The position numbers were made by a program, and so were the translations under genes. A stretch of 6,139 bases of DNA from an uncultured Lachnospiraceae bacterium. Lineage in GTDB: Bacteria > Bacillota_A > Clostridia > Lachnospirales > Lachnospiraceae. Every line of letters begins with the position of its first letter. Positions within the stretch are counted from its first letter, which is position 1. The stretch lies in the NCBI GenBank assembly GCA_946613735.1, contig CAMOFS010000112.1, positions 1 through 6,139 of the forward strand, read 5' to 3'. The notes beneath the pieces are model-generated. The model made no database searches, was not told the DNA's origin, and saw only the letters and a program-made list of their open reading frames with translations. Positions 1-5,636 of this stretch are shown in pieces.

Positions 1-466
1 CAAAAATGCCGGCTTTACCGGTGTCAGGCTTGGCTTTACCGTAGTGCCCAAGGAGATCAGGTGCGGAAATACCTCCCTGCATGATATGTGGGCACGCCGT
101 CATGGCACAAAATTCAACGGCGCCCCCTATATAATCCAAAGAGCCGGAGAAGCTGTATACTCCGAGAATGGTCAAAAAGAGATAAAGGATCAGATCGCTT
201 ATTATATGAAAAACGCCTCTGTAATAAGGGATGGCCTTGAAAAAGCAGGCTATGAGGTGTATGGTGGGATAAATGCGCCATACATCTGGCTAAAGACTCC
301 TGACAAGATGACTTCATGGGAGTTTTTTGATTATCTGTTAAGTGAAAAGCACATTGTGGGAACTCCCGGATCGGGCTTTGGCCCCAGCGGAGAGGGCTAT
401 TTCAGGCTCACAGCTTTTGGAACCCATGAGAATTCTCTAAAAGCCATTGACAGGATAATAGGATAG
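1..466 (+). CDS. dapL: LL-diaminopimelate aminotransferase, C-terminal part (5' end outside window)
   Basis: PLP-dependent fold type I aminotransferase that converts tetrahydrodipicolinate to LL-2,6-diaminopimelate with glutamate as amino donor, a cytoplasmic step of lysine and peptidoglycan precursor synthesis. The reading frame is open from base 2 and encodes 154 residues of a protein normally about 400 long. It begins [17 protein letters not shown], the family segment that follows SFS and carries the Schiff-base lysine, so the first full codon is probably the catalytic Lys. Other family segments are [17 protein letters not shown] (about residues 41-57 of the fragment) and GYFRLTAFG near the C-terminus, whose Arg should bind the substrate carboxylate. 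A GTG at base 44 is internal and not the start. The gene ends 58 bp before hydE with no visible terminator, so co-transcription is likely. A close relative such as another class I/II aminotransferase is possible but the motifs fit DapL best. Confidence 0.9.
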   Translation, partial: KNAGFTGVRLGFTVVPKEIRCGNTSLHDMWARRHGTKFNGAPYIIQRAGEAVYSENGQKEIKDQIAYYMKNASVIRDGLEKAGYEVYGGINAPYIWLKTPDKMTSWEFFDYLLSEKHIVGTPGSGFGPSGEGYFRLTAFGTHENSLKAIDRIIG

Positions 467-508
467 CCATATTTTTTAGAGGATGAGAAAGAGGAGGCAA
501 AACAGGCT

Positions 509-514
509 GGAGGG
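509..514 (+). promoter_or_regulatory. Shine-Dalgarno sequence that sets the hydE start
   Basis: GGAGGG lies 10 nt before the ATG at 525. The in-frame ATG at 483 has a purine stretch directly against it with no spacer, which argues against that earlier start. A second purine block (AGGAGG, 492-497) is too far from 525 to be used and lies too far downstream to serve 483. Confidence 0.55.
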
Positions 515-524
515 TGATTCTAAA

Positions 525-1586
525 ATGGATAGTATGTATGAACTGGCCGACAAACTTCATGAAACCAGTGACCTGACCGACAGTGAGTTTCTGTCGGTCT
601 TGCTTTGCAGGGATCCCGGCTTTGATGAATATCTTGCAAAAATGGCCCGTACGGTCCGCGAAGAGCATTACGGAAAGGCCGTATACATCCGCGGTCTTAT
701 TGAATTTACCAACTATTGCAAAAACAACTGCAGATATTGCGGCATACGACGGGATAATAAAAATGCCGAGCGCTACCGGTTGAGTGAGGACGAGATCATA
801 GCTTGCGGTGAAATGGGATACGAGCTGGGCTTTCGGACTTTTGTCCTGCAGGGCGGAGAGGATCCATTTTTTACAGATGAAAAGCTGGAGCATATCATAT
901 CAGGCTTAAAGGAGCACCATCCGGATTGTGCGGTAACCCTGTCTGTGGGAGAGCGCAGCAAAACAAGCTATCAGAGGCTTTTTGAAGCAGGGGCAGACCG
1001 ATATCTTTTAAGACATGAGACGGCTGACAGAGAGCATTATGCTTTGCTACATCCCCGGGAGATGTCCTTTGATAACAGGATGCGCTGCCTTTCTGACCTG
1101 CGCGATATCGGCTATCAGGTGGGGTGTGGCATGATGGTGGGGTCGCCGGGTCAAAAGCCCCAACATCTCGTCAAGGACCTCAGGTTTATAAGTGATTTTA
1201 AGCCCCAGATGGTTGGTATAGGTCCTTTTGTGCCACATCACGATACGGAATATGCTAATAATGATGCGGGTACCGTGGAGCTGACGCTGCGGCTTTTGTC
1301 GATGATAAGACTGATCCTGCCTGAGGTGTTACTGCCTGCCACCACGGCATTAGGGACGGTGGATCCCTTTGGCCGGGAAAAGGGGCTTGCGGCGGGTGCC
1401 AATGTAGTAATGCCCAATCTTTCTCCCACGGATGTGAGAGGGAAGTATCTTTTGTATGACAATAAGATCTGTACGGGAGACGAAGCGGCAGAGTGTATAC
1501 GCTGCCTGTCCATGCGGGTGGAAAAGGCAGGGTATGAGATAGTAAAAGACCGGGGAGATCACATAAGCTTTAAAGGGGCCCTATGA
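525..1586 (+). CDS. hydE: [FeFe]-hydrogenase maturation radical SAM protein HydE
   Basis: Radical SAM enzyme that, with HydG and HydF, helps build the H-cluster of [FeFe]-hydrogenase in the cytoplasm; in current models it acts on the HydG-derived Fe(CO)2(CN)cysteine complex. From the ATG at 525 the protein has 353 residues, close to the roughly 350 of characterised HydE. The radical SAM CX3CX2C motif is C65-C69-C72 within NYCKNNCRYCGIRR. A second cysteine set near the C-terminus, C316-C324-C327 (CX7CX2C), matches the auxiliary cluster site known in Thermotoga HydE. Other family segments are VLQGGEDPFF, ADRYLLRHET, GIGPFVPHHDT and PATTALGT. BioB and PylB are relatives, but the LRHET and PFVPH segments favour HydE. 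The reading frame extends back to an ATG at 483, which lacks a usable ribosome binding site. hydF, hydG and the hydrogenase are not in the window. Confidence 0.95.
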   Translation: MDSMYELADKLHETSDLTDSEFLSVLLCRDPGFDEYLAKMARTVREEHYGKAVYIRGLIEFTNYCKNNCRYCGIRRDNKNAERYRLSEDEIIACGEMGYELGFRTFVLQGGEDPFFTDEKLEHIISGLKEHHPDCAVTLSVGERSKTSYQRLFEAGADRYLLRHETADREHYALLHPREMSFDNRMRCLSDLRDIGYQVGCGMMVGSPGQKPQHLVKDLRFISDFKPQMVGIGPFVPHHDTEYANNDAGTVELTLRLLSMIRLILPEVLLPATTALGTVDPFGREKGLAAGANVVMPNLSPTDVRGKYLLYDNKICTGDEAAECIRCLSMRVEKAGYEIVKDRGDHISFKGAL

Positions 1587-1602
1587 AAGGGCCTCTTTTT
1601 TT
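1574..1602 (+). terminator. Intrinsic terminator of hydE, overlapping the stop codons of both convergent genes
   Basis: Arms AGGGGCCCT (1574-1582) and AGGGCCTCT (1588-1596) form a 9-bp stem with one G-U pair around a 5-nt loop, followed by a run of seven T ending at 1602. The 5' arm lies in the last hydE codons and the loop contains its TGA. On the minus strand the same hairpin is followed only by TTTAAAG, so it should work poorly as a terminator for the MATE gene. Confidence 0.85.
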
Positions 1603-2936
1603 ATAAAAGAGCTTATCATTTTTGCAAGCATAGTGACTGATACTGCCATCATGATTATCTCTGTTATGGGCTGTGCCCAGATCATCCCGTCAAAGCCAAA
1701 TATGTGATCCAGGATCAAAAGAAGAGGCACGTACAAAATAAGCTGCCGTATCAATGTAATAACAAACGCGTATTGCGCTTTTCCCATGGCCTGAAACGAA
1801 GTGCGGCTCATGGAGACCGCCCCGACAAAGGGGAGGATACACATTATGGTGCGCAGGACCTTTGCGCCTGTGGCGATAACCTCTGGGGAGTCGGTAAATA
1901 TCCCTATAAGCTGCGGAGCAAAGATGCCAAAAAATCCCATGATGCAAAGCTCCACCGAGCTTACGACCAAAACACCGCTTTTCAGCACATCCAGCATCCG
2001 GCGATAGTTTTTTGCGCCGTAGTTATAGCCCATGAGCGGCTGCGTTCCGGCGGCGAAGCCCTGGTAAACATAATTTCCCAGGGACATGACCTTCTGTGAT
2101 ACGCCCATGGCGGCCACAGTAAGCTCTCCGTATGCAACTGCCAGATTATTGTTCACTATATATGCCACAGAGGTTAAAAGCGTCTCTAGGGTGGCCGGAA
2201 CGCCGACCCAAAAGATCTCCCGGAGTATCTCTCCGGTGGGACGTAACATCTTAAGGCTTGGCCGCAGCAGGGATCTTCCGCTTGCATAGATACAGAGGGA
2301 TATCAGCATACCCACGCCGTTTCCAAGTATGGTGGCAACAGCGGCACCACGGATCTGAAGCTTTAATCCAAAGATGAATATGGGATCTAAGATGATGTTT
2401 ACTATGGTGCCGGCTACCATGCCTATTATGGAGTGCCTGACGGAACCTTCGCTCCTTAATAGCTGCCCGGCGGTATAGTTTCCCATGGTAAAAAGGCTTC
2501 CCAGCAGTATGATGAAAACATACTGCCTCGTGTAGTCAAAGGTGTTCTCCTTGGCGCCGAGACCCACTACGATGTTATCCAAAAGAAGGATGCCAAGGAC
2601 GGTGACCAAAATGCTTCCAACCAAGGTAAATTCAAAGCCTACTGTCAGGGTGTGACGGGCCTTTTTTTCATCATCTGCACCCAGGCTTCGCGCGATAAGG
2701 GATGATGCGCCCGTGGCGATCATATTGGAGATGGCTATGGAGATCATCATGACCGGATAGGCCAGATTGACGGCTGCCAGCTGATAGTCATCGCGCATGA
2801 GACCTATGAAATAGGTGTCTACCAGGTTGTACAGGACCATGATAAACATGCCGGCTATAAGCGGGACACCAAGCTTTATAACGGCCTTGGCCGGTTTTTC
2901 TTCACTTAGGGTATAGATTCTTTTGTCTTCTTTCAT
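1581..2936 (-). CDS. MATE-family multidrug/cation efflux transporter (MepA-like)
   Basis: Integral membrane antiporter of the MATE family, which exports cationic drugs or metabolites in exchange for Na+ or H+. From the ATG at 2936 it has 451 residues, the normal length, with about twelve hydrophobic segments in two six-helix halves. The first half carries YNLVDTYFIG in TM1 and SLIARSLGADDEKKAR; the second half carries the matching QPLMGYNYGAKNYRRM, so the internal duplication typical of MATE proteins is visible. The N-terminal region resembles Staphylococcus MepA-type proteins. The frame extends to a GTG at 2975, but that codon has a purine stretch with no spacer before it, and the extra residues would be encoded by the promoter itself. 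The ATG at 2936 also has no clear Shine-Dalgarno sequence; its extended -10 element ends only 9 bp upstream, so the mRNA may be nearly leaderless. The stop overlaps the hydE stop region by 6 bp. The substrate cannot be told from sequence. Confidence 0.93.
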   Translation of the reverse strand: MKEDKRIYTLSEEKPAKAVIKLGVPLIAGMFIMVLYNLVDTYFIGLMRDDYQLAAVNLAYPVMMISIAISNMIATGASSLIARSLGADDEKKARHTLTVGFEFTLVGSILVTVLGILLLDNIVVGLGAKENTFDYTRQYVFIILLGSLFTMGNYTAGQLLRSEGSVRHSIIGMVAGTIVNIILDPIFIFGLKLQIRGAAVATILGNGVGMLISLCIYASGRSLLRPSLKMLRPTGEILREIFWVGVPATLETLLTSVAYIVNNNLAVAYGELTVAAMGVSQKVMSLGNYVYQGFAAGTQPLMGYNYGAKNYRRMLDVLKSGVLVVSSVELCIMGFFGIFAPQLIGIFTDSPEVIATGAKVLRTIMCILPFVGAVSMSRTSFQAMGKAQYAFVITLIRQLILYVPLLLILDHIFGFDGMIWAQPITEIIMMAVSVTMLAKMISSFIKKEALS

Positions 2937-2945
2937 TGCTGCTTT

Positions 2946-2974
2946 ATTATAGCAAAAAGAGGAGTGTATGACCA
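2946..2974 (-). promoter_or_regulatory. Extended -10 promoter for the MATE gene
   Basis: Read on the minus strand: -35 TGGTCA (2974-2969, 4 of 6 consensus bases), a 17-bp spacer, and TGCTATAAT (2954-2946), a perfect -10 with the TGn extension. Initiation about 7 bp downstream would be near 2939, only about 3 nt before the ATG at 2936. The promoter is inferred from sequence alone. Confidence 0.55.
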
Positions 2975-2983
2975 CTCCTCTTT
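2956..2983 (-). promoter_or_regulatory. 11-bp-arm dyad upstream of the MATE gene: operator or terminator/attenuator
   Basis: AAAGAGGAGTG (2956-2966) and CACTCCTCTTT (2973-2983) are perfect inverted repeats around a 6-bp centre. On the minus strand the hairpin is followed by five T (2958-2954), the layout of an intrinsic terminator; on the plus strand there is no T-run. The dyad also covers the -35 and much of the spacer of the predicted MATE promoter, so it could instead be a repressor operator. No gene on the minus strand lies to the right that would need this terminator, so it would act on antisense transcription or as an attenuator. Confidence 0.7.
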
Positions 2984-3000
2984 GTAATGCTTTGTAATAG
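2981..3000. repeat. Tandem 10-bp direct repeat TTTGTAATGC/TTTGTAATAG
   Basis: Two adjacent decamers share the first eight bases (TTTGTAAT). They abut the right arm of the dyad in the divergent intergenic region, immediately upstream of the MATE -35. They could be half-sites for a regulator, but a chance AT-rich repeat is equally possible. Confidence 0.4.
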
Positions 3001-3011
3001 GATATAGCAGT

Positions 3012-3040
3012 TTGCCTGATAAATGCAGAACTGATATAAT
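3012..3040 (+). promoter_or_regulatory. Possible upstream promoter of the rightward operon
   Basis: TTGCCT (3012-3017), a 17-bp spacer and TGATATAAT (-10 TATAAT at 3035-3040 with a TGn extension). It lies 22 bp ahead of the next promoter's -35, so the 3115 gene may have tandem promoters. Confidence 0.5.
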
Positions 3041-3061
3041 CAATTTGCGTAAAATCCTATC

Positions 3062-3090
3062 TTTACAAAATCGAATGCACGTTCTATAAT
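3062..3090 (+). promoter_or_regulatory. Strong sigma-A-type promoter for the 3115-5476 gene group
   Basis: TTTACA (3062-3067, one mismatch to TTGACA), exactly 17 bp, then a perfect TATAAT (3085-3090). Initiation would be near 3097, giving a leader of about 18 nt that contains AGAGG (3102-3106) 8 nt before the ATG at 3115. Confidence 0.75.
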
Positions 3091-3114
3091 ATACACACGC
3101 AAGAGGTGTGTGAT

Positions 3115-3402
3115 ATGGCAAAGCGGTTCGATAAAAACTTAGACGTGATCTGTGTTATGTATGGGGATAAGACCATTGTGCCCATAAGGATCCGCATTGA
3201 GGATGATGAGGGTGTGCGCCAGGCATATAACATCAAGGAGTGCCAGGATGTTTCACATCGTGGTACGTTTACGCATCCGGACGGCATATATATCACCAAT
3301 GAGATGCTGGTGTTTAAGTGCAATATCGAGGTCTTTGGTGTTTCAAAGCCGATAACGCTGTACTATGACGCATCAAAGAGCAAGTGGATCATGAGCGCGT
3401 AG
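3115..3402 (+). CDS. Unidentified 95-residue protein
   Basis: I do not recognise this family. The start is set by AGAGG (3102-3106) 8 nt before the ATG; an in-frame GTG at 3106 would overlap that ribosome binding site. The product has no signal peptide and no membrane helix. It alternates short hydrophobic stretches with charged turns (DVICVMYGD, TIVPIRIRIEDDEG, KPITLYYDASKSKW), which suggests a small all-beta cytoplasmic domain. It contains two cysteines besides C13 in the first strand region (ECQD, FKCN) but no metal-binding spacing. It is first in a same-strand group, 56 bp ahead of the AI-2E-like gene, behind the most consensus-like promoter of the window. Normal start, ribosome binding site, promoter and codon use make it a real gene. 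Confidence 0.75.
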   Translation: MAKRFDKNLDVICVMYGDKTIVPIRIRIEDDEGVRQAYNIKECQDVSHRGTFTHPDGIYITNEMLVFKCNIEVFGVSKPITLYYDASKSKWIMSA

Positions 3403-3446
3403 TAACCGGTCGCGATGTGGTCACGCAGGTGCATAGCGTAGTTTTC

Positions 3447-3453
3447 GGAGGTG
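3447..3453 (+). promoter_or_regulatory. Shine-Dalgarno sequence of the AI-2E-like gene
   Basis: GGAGGTG lies 5 nt before the ATG at 3459 and is nearly perfectly complementary to the 16S rRNA tail. The frame is open back to 3384 with an overlap onto the preceding gene, but the added residues do not resemble the family, so 3459 is the start. Confidence 0.8.
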
Positions 3454-3458
3454 GCAGT

Positions 3459-3965
3459 ATGGGGATTAAGTGGGACGATAAAACAAAAGAGGATCTAAAA
3501 ACACATCTGAAGAATATAGGCGGCATTATGGTTGAGTATTTGATGGGCACTGCTATTGACAGCCTTATTATTGGGGTGATCACGTTGATCTTTATGCTTG
3601 TGATGAAGATGCCGTTTAGTATTCTTATTTCCATTGTCGTTGGCGCTACGAATTTTATTCCCACCTTTGGTGCTACTTTGGGGGCTTTGATTGGCGGCGT
3701 GATCCTATTTTTCAATGACCCGAAGCTGGCTATGTGGTTTTTGATCTTTACAGTGGTGTTGCAGCTTGTTGATGGCCTCTTCATTAAGCCCAGGATATTC
3801 GGTAAAAGCTTTGGGGTGTCAGGTTTTCTGATGCTGATCGTAATGGTGATCGGAGGCGGATTGTTTGGGGTGGTGGGAATGATACTATGTGTACCGGTCG
3901 TTGCTATAGTTGACTATCTATACAAAAATGTATATTTGCCAAAGAAAAACAAAAATGATGAATGA
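3459..3965 (+). CDS. Half-length AI-2E/PerM-family membrane protein (C-terminal half only)
   Basis: Full AI-2E family transporters (TqsA, YdiK, PerM relatives) have about 330-400 residues; this one has 168 and matches only their C-terminal half. Recognisable parts are the lead-in to the family core (GTAIDSLIIGVI, residues 30-41), MPFSILISIVVGATNFIPTF (51-70; full-length members have a TN-IP-FG segment here), a hydrophobic hairpin at about 73-106, the LQLVDGLFIKPRIFGKSFGV segment (101-120), and the last membrane stretch with GGGLFGVVGMILCVPV (132-147). The tail is short and basic. Members are implicated in small-molecule or ion export, but function varies and none can be assigned here. A strong ribosome binding site and an intact frame argue that the half-protein is made. 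No remnant of the N-terminal half is visible upstream, where the 95-aa gene sits. It may be a decayed remnant, a natural half-transporter, or a partner for another subunit. Confidence 0.8.
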   Translation: MGIKWDDKTKEDLKTHLKNIGGIMVEYLMGTAIDSLIIGVITLIFMLVMKMPFSILISIVVGATNFIPTFGATLGALIGGVILFFNDPKLAMWFLIFTVVLQLVDGLFIKPRIFGKSFGVSGFLMLIVMVIGGGLFGVVGMILCVPVVAIVDYLYKNVYLPKKNKNDE

Positions 3966-4049
3966 CGCAGCCGGCAGGTAAAGGGTGGCGGAAGATGAAG
4001 ATGCCCTCCGGTGGTTTTTAGTGGATCCTTGAAAGGAGCGATTGCGGAT

Positions 4050-4919
4050 ATGACATCAAAAAAGAATATAAAAAGTCAATTTGTATCACTTTTGTACCTT
4101 ACGCTCGGAGCGGTGATTGCAGCGTTTTCCATCGAGGAATTCCTATCCCCCAACAATATATTTGATGGTGGGATAGTCGGTGTGGCCATGATTATGGATC
4201 GCTTTATTAACCTGCGTCTGGGTACTCTTATCATCCTTTTGAACATCCCGTTTGTGATACTTTGCTTCAAGGTTTTGGGGAAGCAGTTTTTGGTCAAATA
4301 CGTTTATGCGGTTGTGGTGTTTTCTTCCATGACTGAGGTATTTAAGGACATGCCGAATATGACGGAGGATACATTGCTGGCTACGGTTTTCGGCGGGCTG
4401 TCACTGGGTATCGGCGTGGGACTTGTGCTAAGAGGTGGCGGGTGCCTGGATGGAACGGAGATTTTGGCAGTGATCATGACCAGAAACATGTCACTGTCTG
4501 TCGGGCAGATCATCCTGGCGTTTAATGCGGTAATTTACTTCTTTGCGGGGGTGGTATTCGGTGCCGACCGCGGTATGTATTCACTTCTTATGTACATCAT
4601 CACATCCCGTATCATCGACGTTGTAGAGGTGGGCCTGGATAGGGCTTTTGCGGTCATGATGATCACAGATCATGGACAGGAGCTCTCCGACCGTATTTAT
4701 GAGGAGCTTGGACGTACAGTTACCTTTTTGCACGGCAAGGGATATATGAGCAGTGAGAGCAAGGATGTGCTGTACTGTGTGGTTACGAGAGCAGAGATAT
4801 TCGCCATAAAAAAGATAGTCTCAGATGTACCGGGCAGTGCGTTTTCCACCATTTCAGAGGTTTCCGAGATAATAGGGGAGCATATAAAGGATTCCTCCAA
4901 GGCCTTCAGCCACCGGTGA
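4050..4919 (+). CDS. YitT-family membrane protein (DUF161 membrane domain plus DUF2179)
   Basis: The 289-residue product has the usual size and order of the YitT family. About five to six hydrophobic segments lie between residues 11 and 195, followed by a soluble DUF2179 domain (about 200-277) with AVMMITDHGQELSDRI, the TFLHGKGYMS turn, and VLYCVVTRAEI. The segment RGGGCLDGTEIL (128-139) corresponds to the conserved GGSTGGTD-type motif of the family, in its GGCLDGTE variant. The biochemical role of YitT proteins is not established. The ATG at 4050 follows AGGAG (4034-4038) by 11 nt, a long but usable spacing. The frame extends to a GTG at 4011, which has no ribosome binding site. The gene lies 84 bp after the AI-2E-like gene, and its stop codon overlaps the Shine-Dalgarno sequence of the TetR gene, so the two are probably translationally coupled. 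Confidence 0.9.
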   Translation: MTSKKNIKSQFVSLLYLTLGAVIAAFSIEEFLSPNNIFDGGIVGVAMIMDRFINLRLGTLIILLNIPFVILCFKVLGKQFLVKYVYAVVVFSSMTEVFKDMPNMTEDTLLATVFGGLSLGIGVGLVLRGGGCLDGTEILAVIMTRNMSLSVGQIILAFNAVIYFFAGVVFGADRGMYSLLMYIITSRIIDVVEVGLDRAFAVMMITDHGQELSDRIYEELGRTVTFLHGKGYMSSESKDVLYCVVTRAEIFAIKKIVSDVPGSAFSTISEVSEIIGEHIKDSSKAFSHR

Positions 4920-4925
4920 GGAGGG
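4918..4925 (+). promoter_or_regulatory. Shine-Dalgarno sequence of the TetR gene, overlapping the yitT-like stop codon
   Basis: GAGGAGGG shares its first two bases with the TGA at 4917-4919 and is 5 nt before the ATG at 4931. This decides against the in-frame GTG at 4916, which lies upstream of the ribosome binding site. Confidence 0.8.
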
Positions 4926-4930
4926 TTGCA

Positions 4931-5476
4931 ATGAATATCAAATACAGGCTGGCTGATGCCATGAAAAACTGCATGAAAACTACGTCTGTGGAGAACATTA
5001 CTGTCAAGCAGATTGTCGAGACCTGTGGCGTTTCGCGGCAGAGCTTTTACCGTAATTTCATTGATAAATACGATCTGATCAATTGGTATTTTGACTGTCT
5101 TTTAGACCAGTCTTTCAAGGAAATGGGCAAAGGCGAGAGCATTCGTGAAGGACTCATCAAAAAGTTCCAGTATATAAAAGAGGAAAAGCTTTTCTTTACC
5201 GCGGGTTTCAAGGGGGACGAGCAAAACAACCTCAAAGAGCACGATTTCATAATGATATATGAATTCTACTGTGGGCTTATACGGGAAAAGACCGGCGCAC
5301 CCCCTGAGATCAAGGTCCGCAAGCTGCTTGAAATGTATTGTATAGCCTCTGTTTATATGACGATCCAGTGGCTGATAAAGGGCATGAAGGAGTCCGAAGA
5401 AGAGCTTGCAGACTTGATGATTGATGCTATGCCGCCTATGTTACACAGCCTTTTTAGGAATATAAATATATTATAA
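4931..5476 (+). CDS. TetR/AcrR-family transcriptional regulator
   Basis: The 181-residue product has a typical N-terminal TetR DNA-binding domain: an initial helix (about 3-17), then the helix-turn-helix ITVKQIVETCGVSRQSFYRNFIDKYDLI read across residues 23-50, with the family SFYRNF recognition-helix end and a KYDLI helix. The remaining 130 residues are helical and should form the dimerisation and ligand domain; the pattern resembles the DhaS-like branch, but the effector cannot be predicted. It begins 11 bp after the yitT-like stop and is most likely co-transcribed with it. Co-transcription suggests autoregulation of its own operon. It also stands directly upstream of fucO, separated by a 160-bp control region, so fucO is a second possible target. 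No clear intrinsic terminator follows the stop codon. Confidence 0.9.
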   Translation: MNIKYRLADAMKNCMKTTSVENITVKQIVETCGVSRQSFYRNFIDKYDLINWYFDCLLDQSFKEMGKGESIREGLIKKFQYIKEEKLFFTAGFKGDEQNNLKEHDFIMIYEFYCGLIREKTGAPPEIKVRKLLEMYCIASVYMTIQWLIKGMKESEEELADLMIDAMPPMLHSLFRNINIL

Positions 5477-5507
5477 AAAAGTGCATATATAGAGTGTTTT
5501 GCTGGAC

Positions 5508-5542
5508 TGTCACGTAATGTTACACTATCCATCTTTTGTAAC
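5508..5542. promoter_or_regulatory. Cluster of TGTAAC/GTTACA half-sites upstream of fucO
   Basis: TGTCAC (5508-5513) and GTTACA (5519-5524) form an imperfect inverted pair with a 5-bp centre, and GTTACA (5519-5524) with TGTAAC (5537-5542) forms a perfect pair with a 12-bp spacer. A fourth copy lies in TTGTTACAA (5611-5619), itself palindromic. The spacing varies, so this is only a candidate binding region for an unknown regulator, possibly the neighbouring TetR protein. Confidence 0.3.
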
Positions 5543-5563
5543 TTATATTTCTTATTCGCCATA

Positions 5564-5572
5564 TGTTAGAAT
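5564..5572 (+). promoter_or_regulatory. Extended -10 element of the probable fucO promoter
   Basis: TGTTAGAAT gives a -10 of TAGAAT (5 of 6) with a TGn extension. The -35 region (about 5543-5549, TTATATT) is weak, as is common for extended -10 promoters. Initiation would fall near 5579, just ahead of the palindrome at 5588-5605. Confidence 0.5.
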
Positions 5573-5587
5573 ACCTGCTGTAAAGGT

Positions 5588-5605
5588 GTGTTAATTATTT
5601 AACAC
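5588..5605. promoter_or_regulatory. Rex-like operator (NADH/NAD+ redox repressor site) in front of fucO
   Basis: GTGTTAATTATTTAACAC is a perfect 18-bp palindrome with 7-bp arms and a 4-bp centre. The clostridial Rex consensus is TTGTTAA-N4-TTAACAA, and this site differs only at the outermost base of each arm. It lies about 9-26 bp after the predicted transcription start and 21 bp before the Shine-Dalgarno sequence, a position suited to blocking transcription. Rex releases DNA when NADH is high, which fits control of an NADH-consuming reductase. rex itself is not in the window. As RNA the palindrome could form a weak 7-bp hairpin, but it has no T-run and is not a terminator. Confidence 0.7.
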
Positions 5606-5636
5606 GGAGGTTGTTACAAGAGAAAAGGAGAGGAAA

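Noticed and set aside
408..893. 161-codon open frame on the minus strand opposite dapL and hydE
   Set aside because: It lies antisense to confidently identified dapL and hydE coding sequence, resembles no family I know and has no promoter or ribosome binding context.
1704..2099. 131-codon open frame on the plus strand inside the MATE gene
   Set aside because: It is antisense to well-conserved MATE motifs and its product is an arbitrary basic, His-rich sequence.
2933..3121. 62-codon minus-strand frame upstream of the MATE gene as a possible leader peptide for attenuation
   Set aside because: It runs straight through the dyad and overlaps the MATE start, and has no promoter or ribosome binding site; a regulatory leader peptide would be expected to end before the hairpin.
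3389..3784. 131-codon open frame on the minus strand opposite the AI-2E-like gene
   Set aside because: It mirrors the hydrophobic membrane coding sequence of the plus strand and has no family features.
3995..4021. Eight-codon upstream frame (MKMPSGGF) ahead of the YitT-like gene
   Set aside because: The purine-rich sequence before it is not a clean Shine-Dalgarno sequence and nothing in the peptide suggests stalling; chance is the simpler explanation.
3966..4049. GC-rich segment with GGTGG and CCGG patches between the AI-2E-like and YitT-like genes as a hairpin
   Set aside because: No stem longer than about 4-5 bp could be aligned, so neither a terminator nor a riboswitch is supported.
5477..5500. 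A-run and T-run after the TetR stop as a terminator
   Set aside because: The flanking AAAA and TTTT can pair but the sequence between them has no complementary GC stem, so it does not form an intrinsic terminator.
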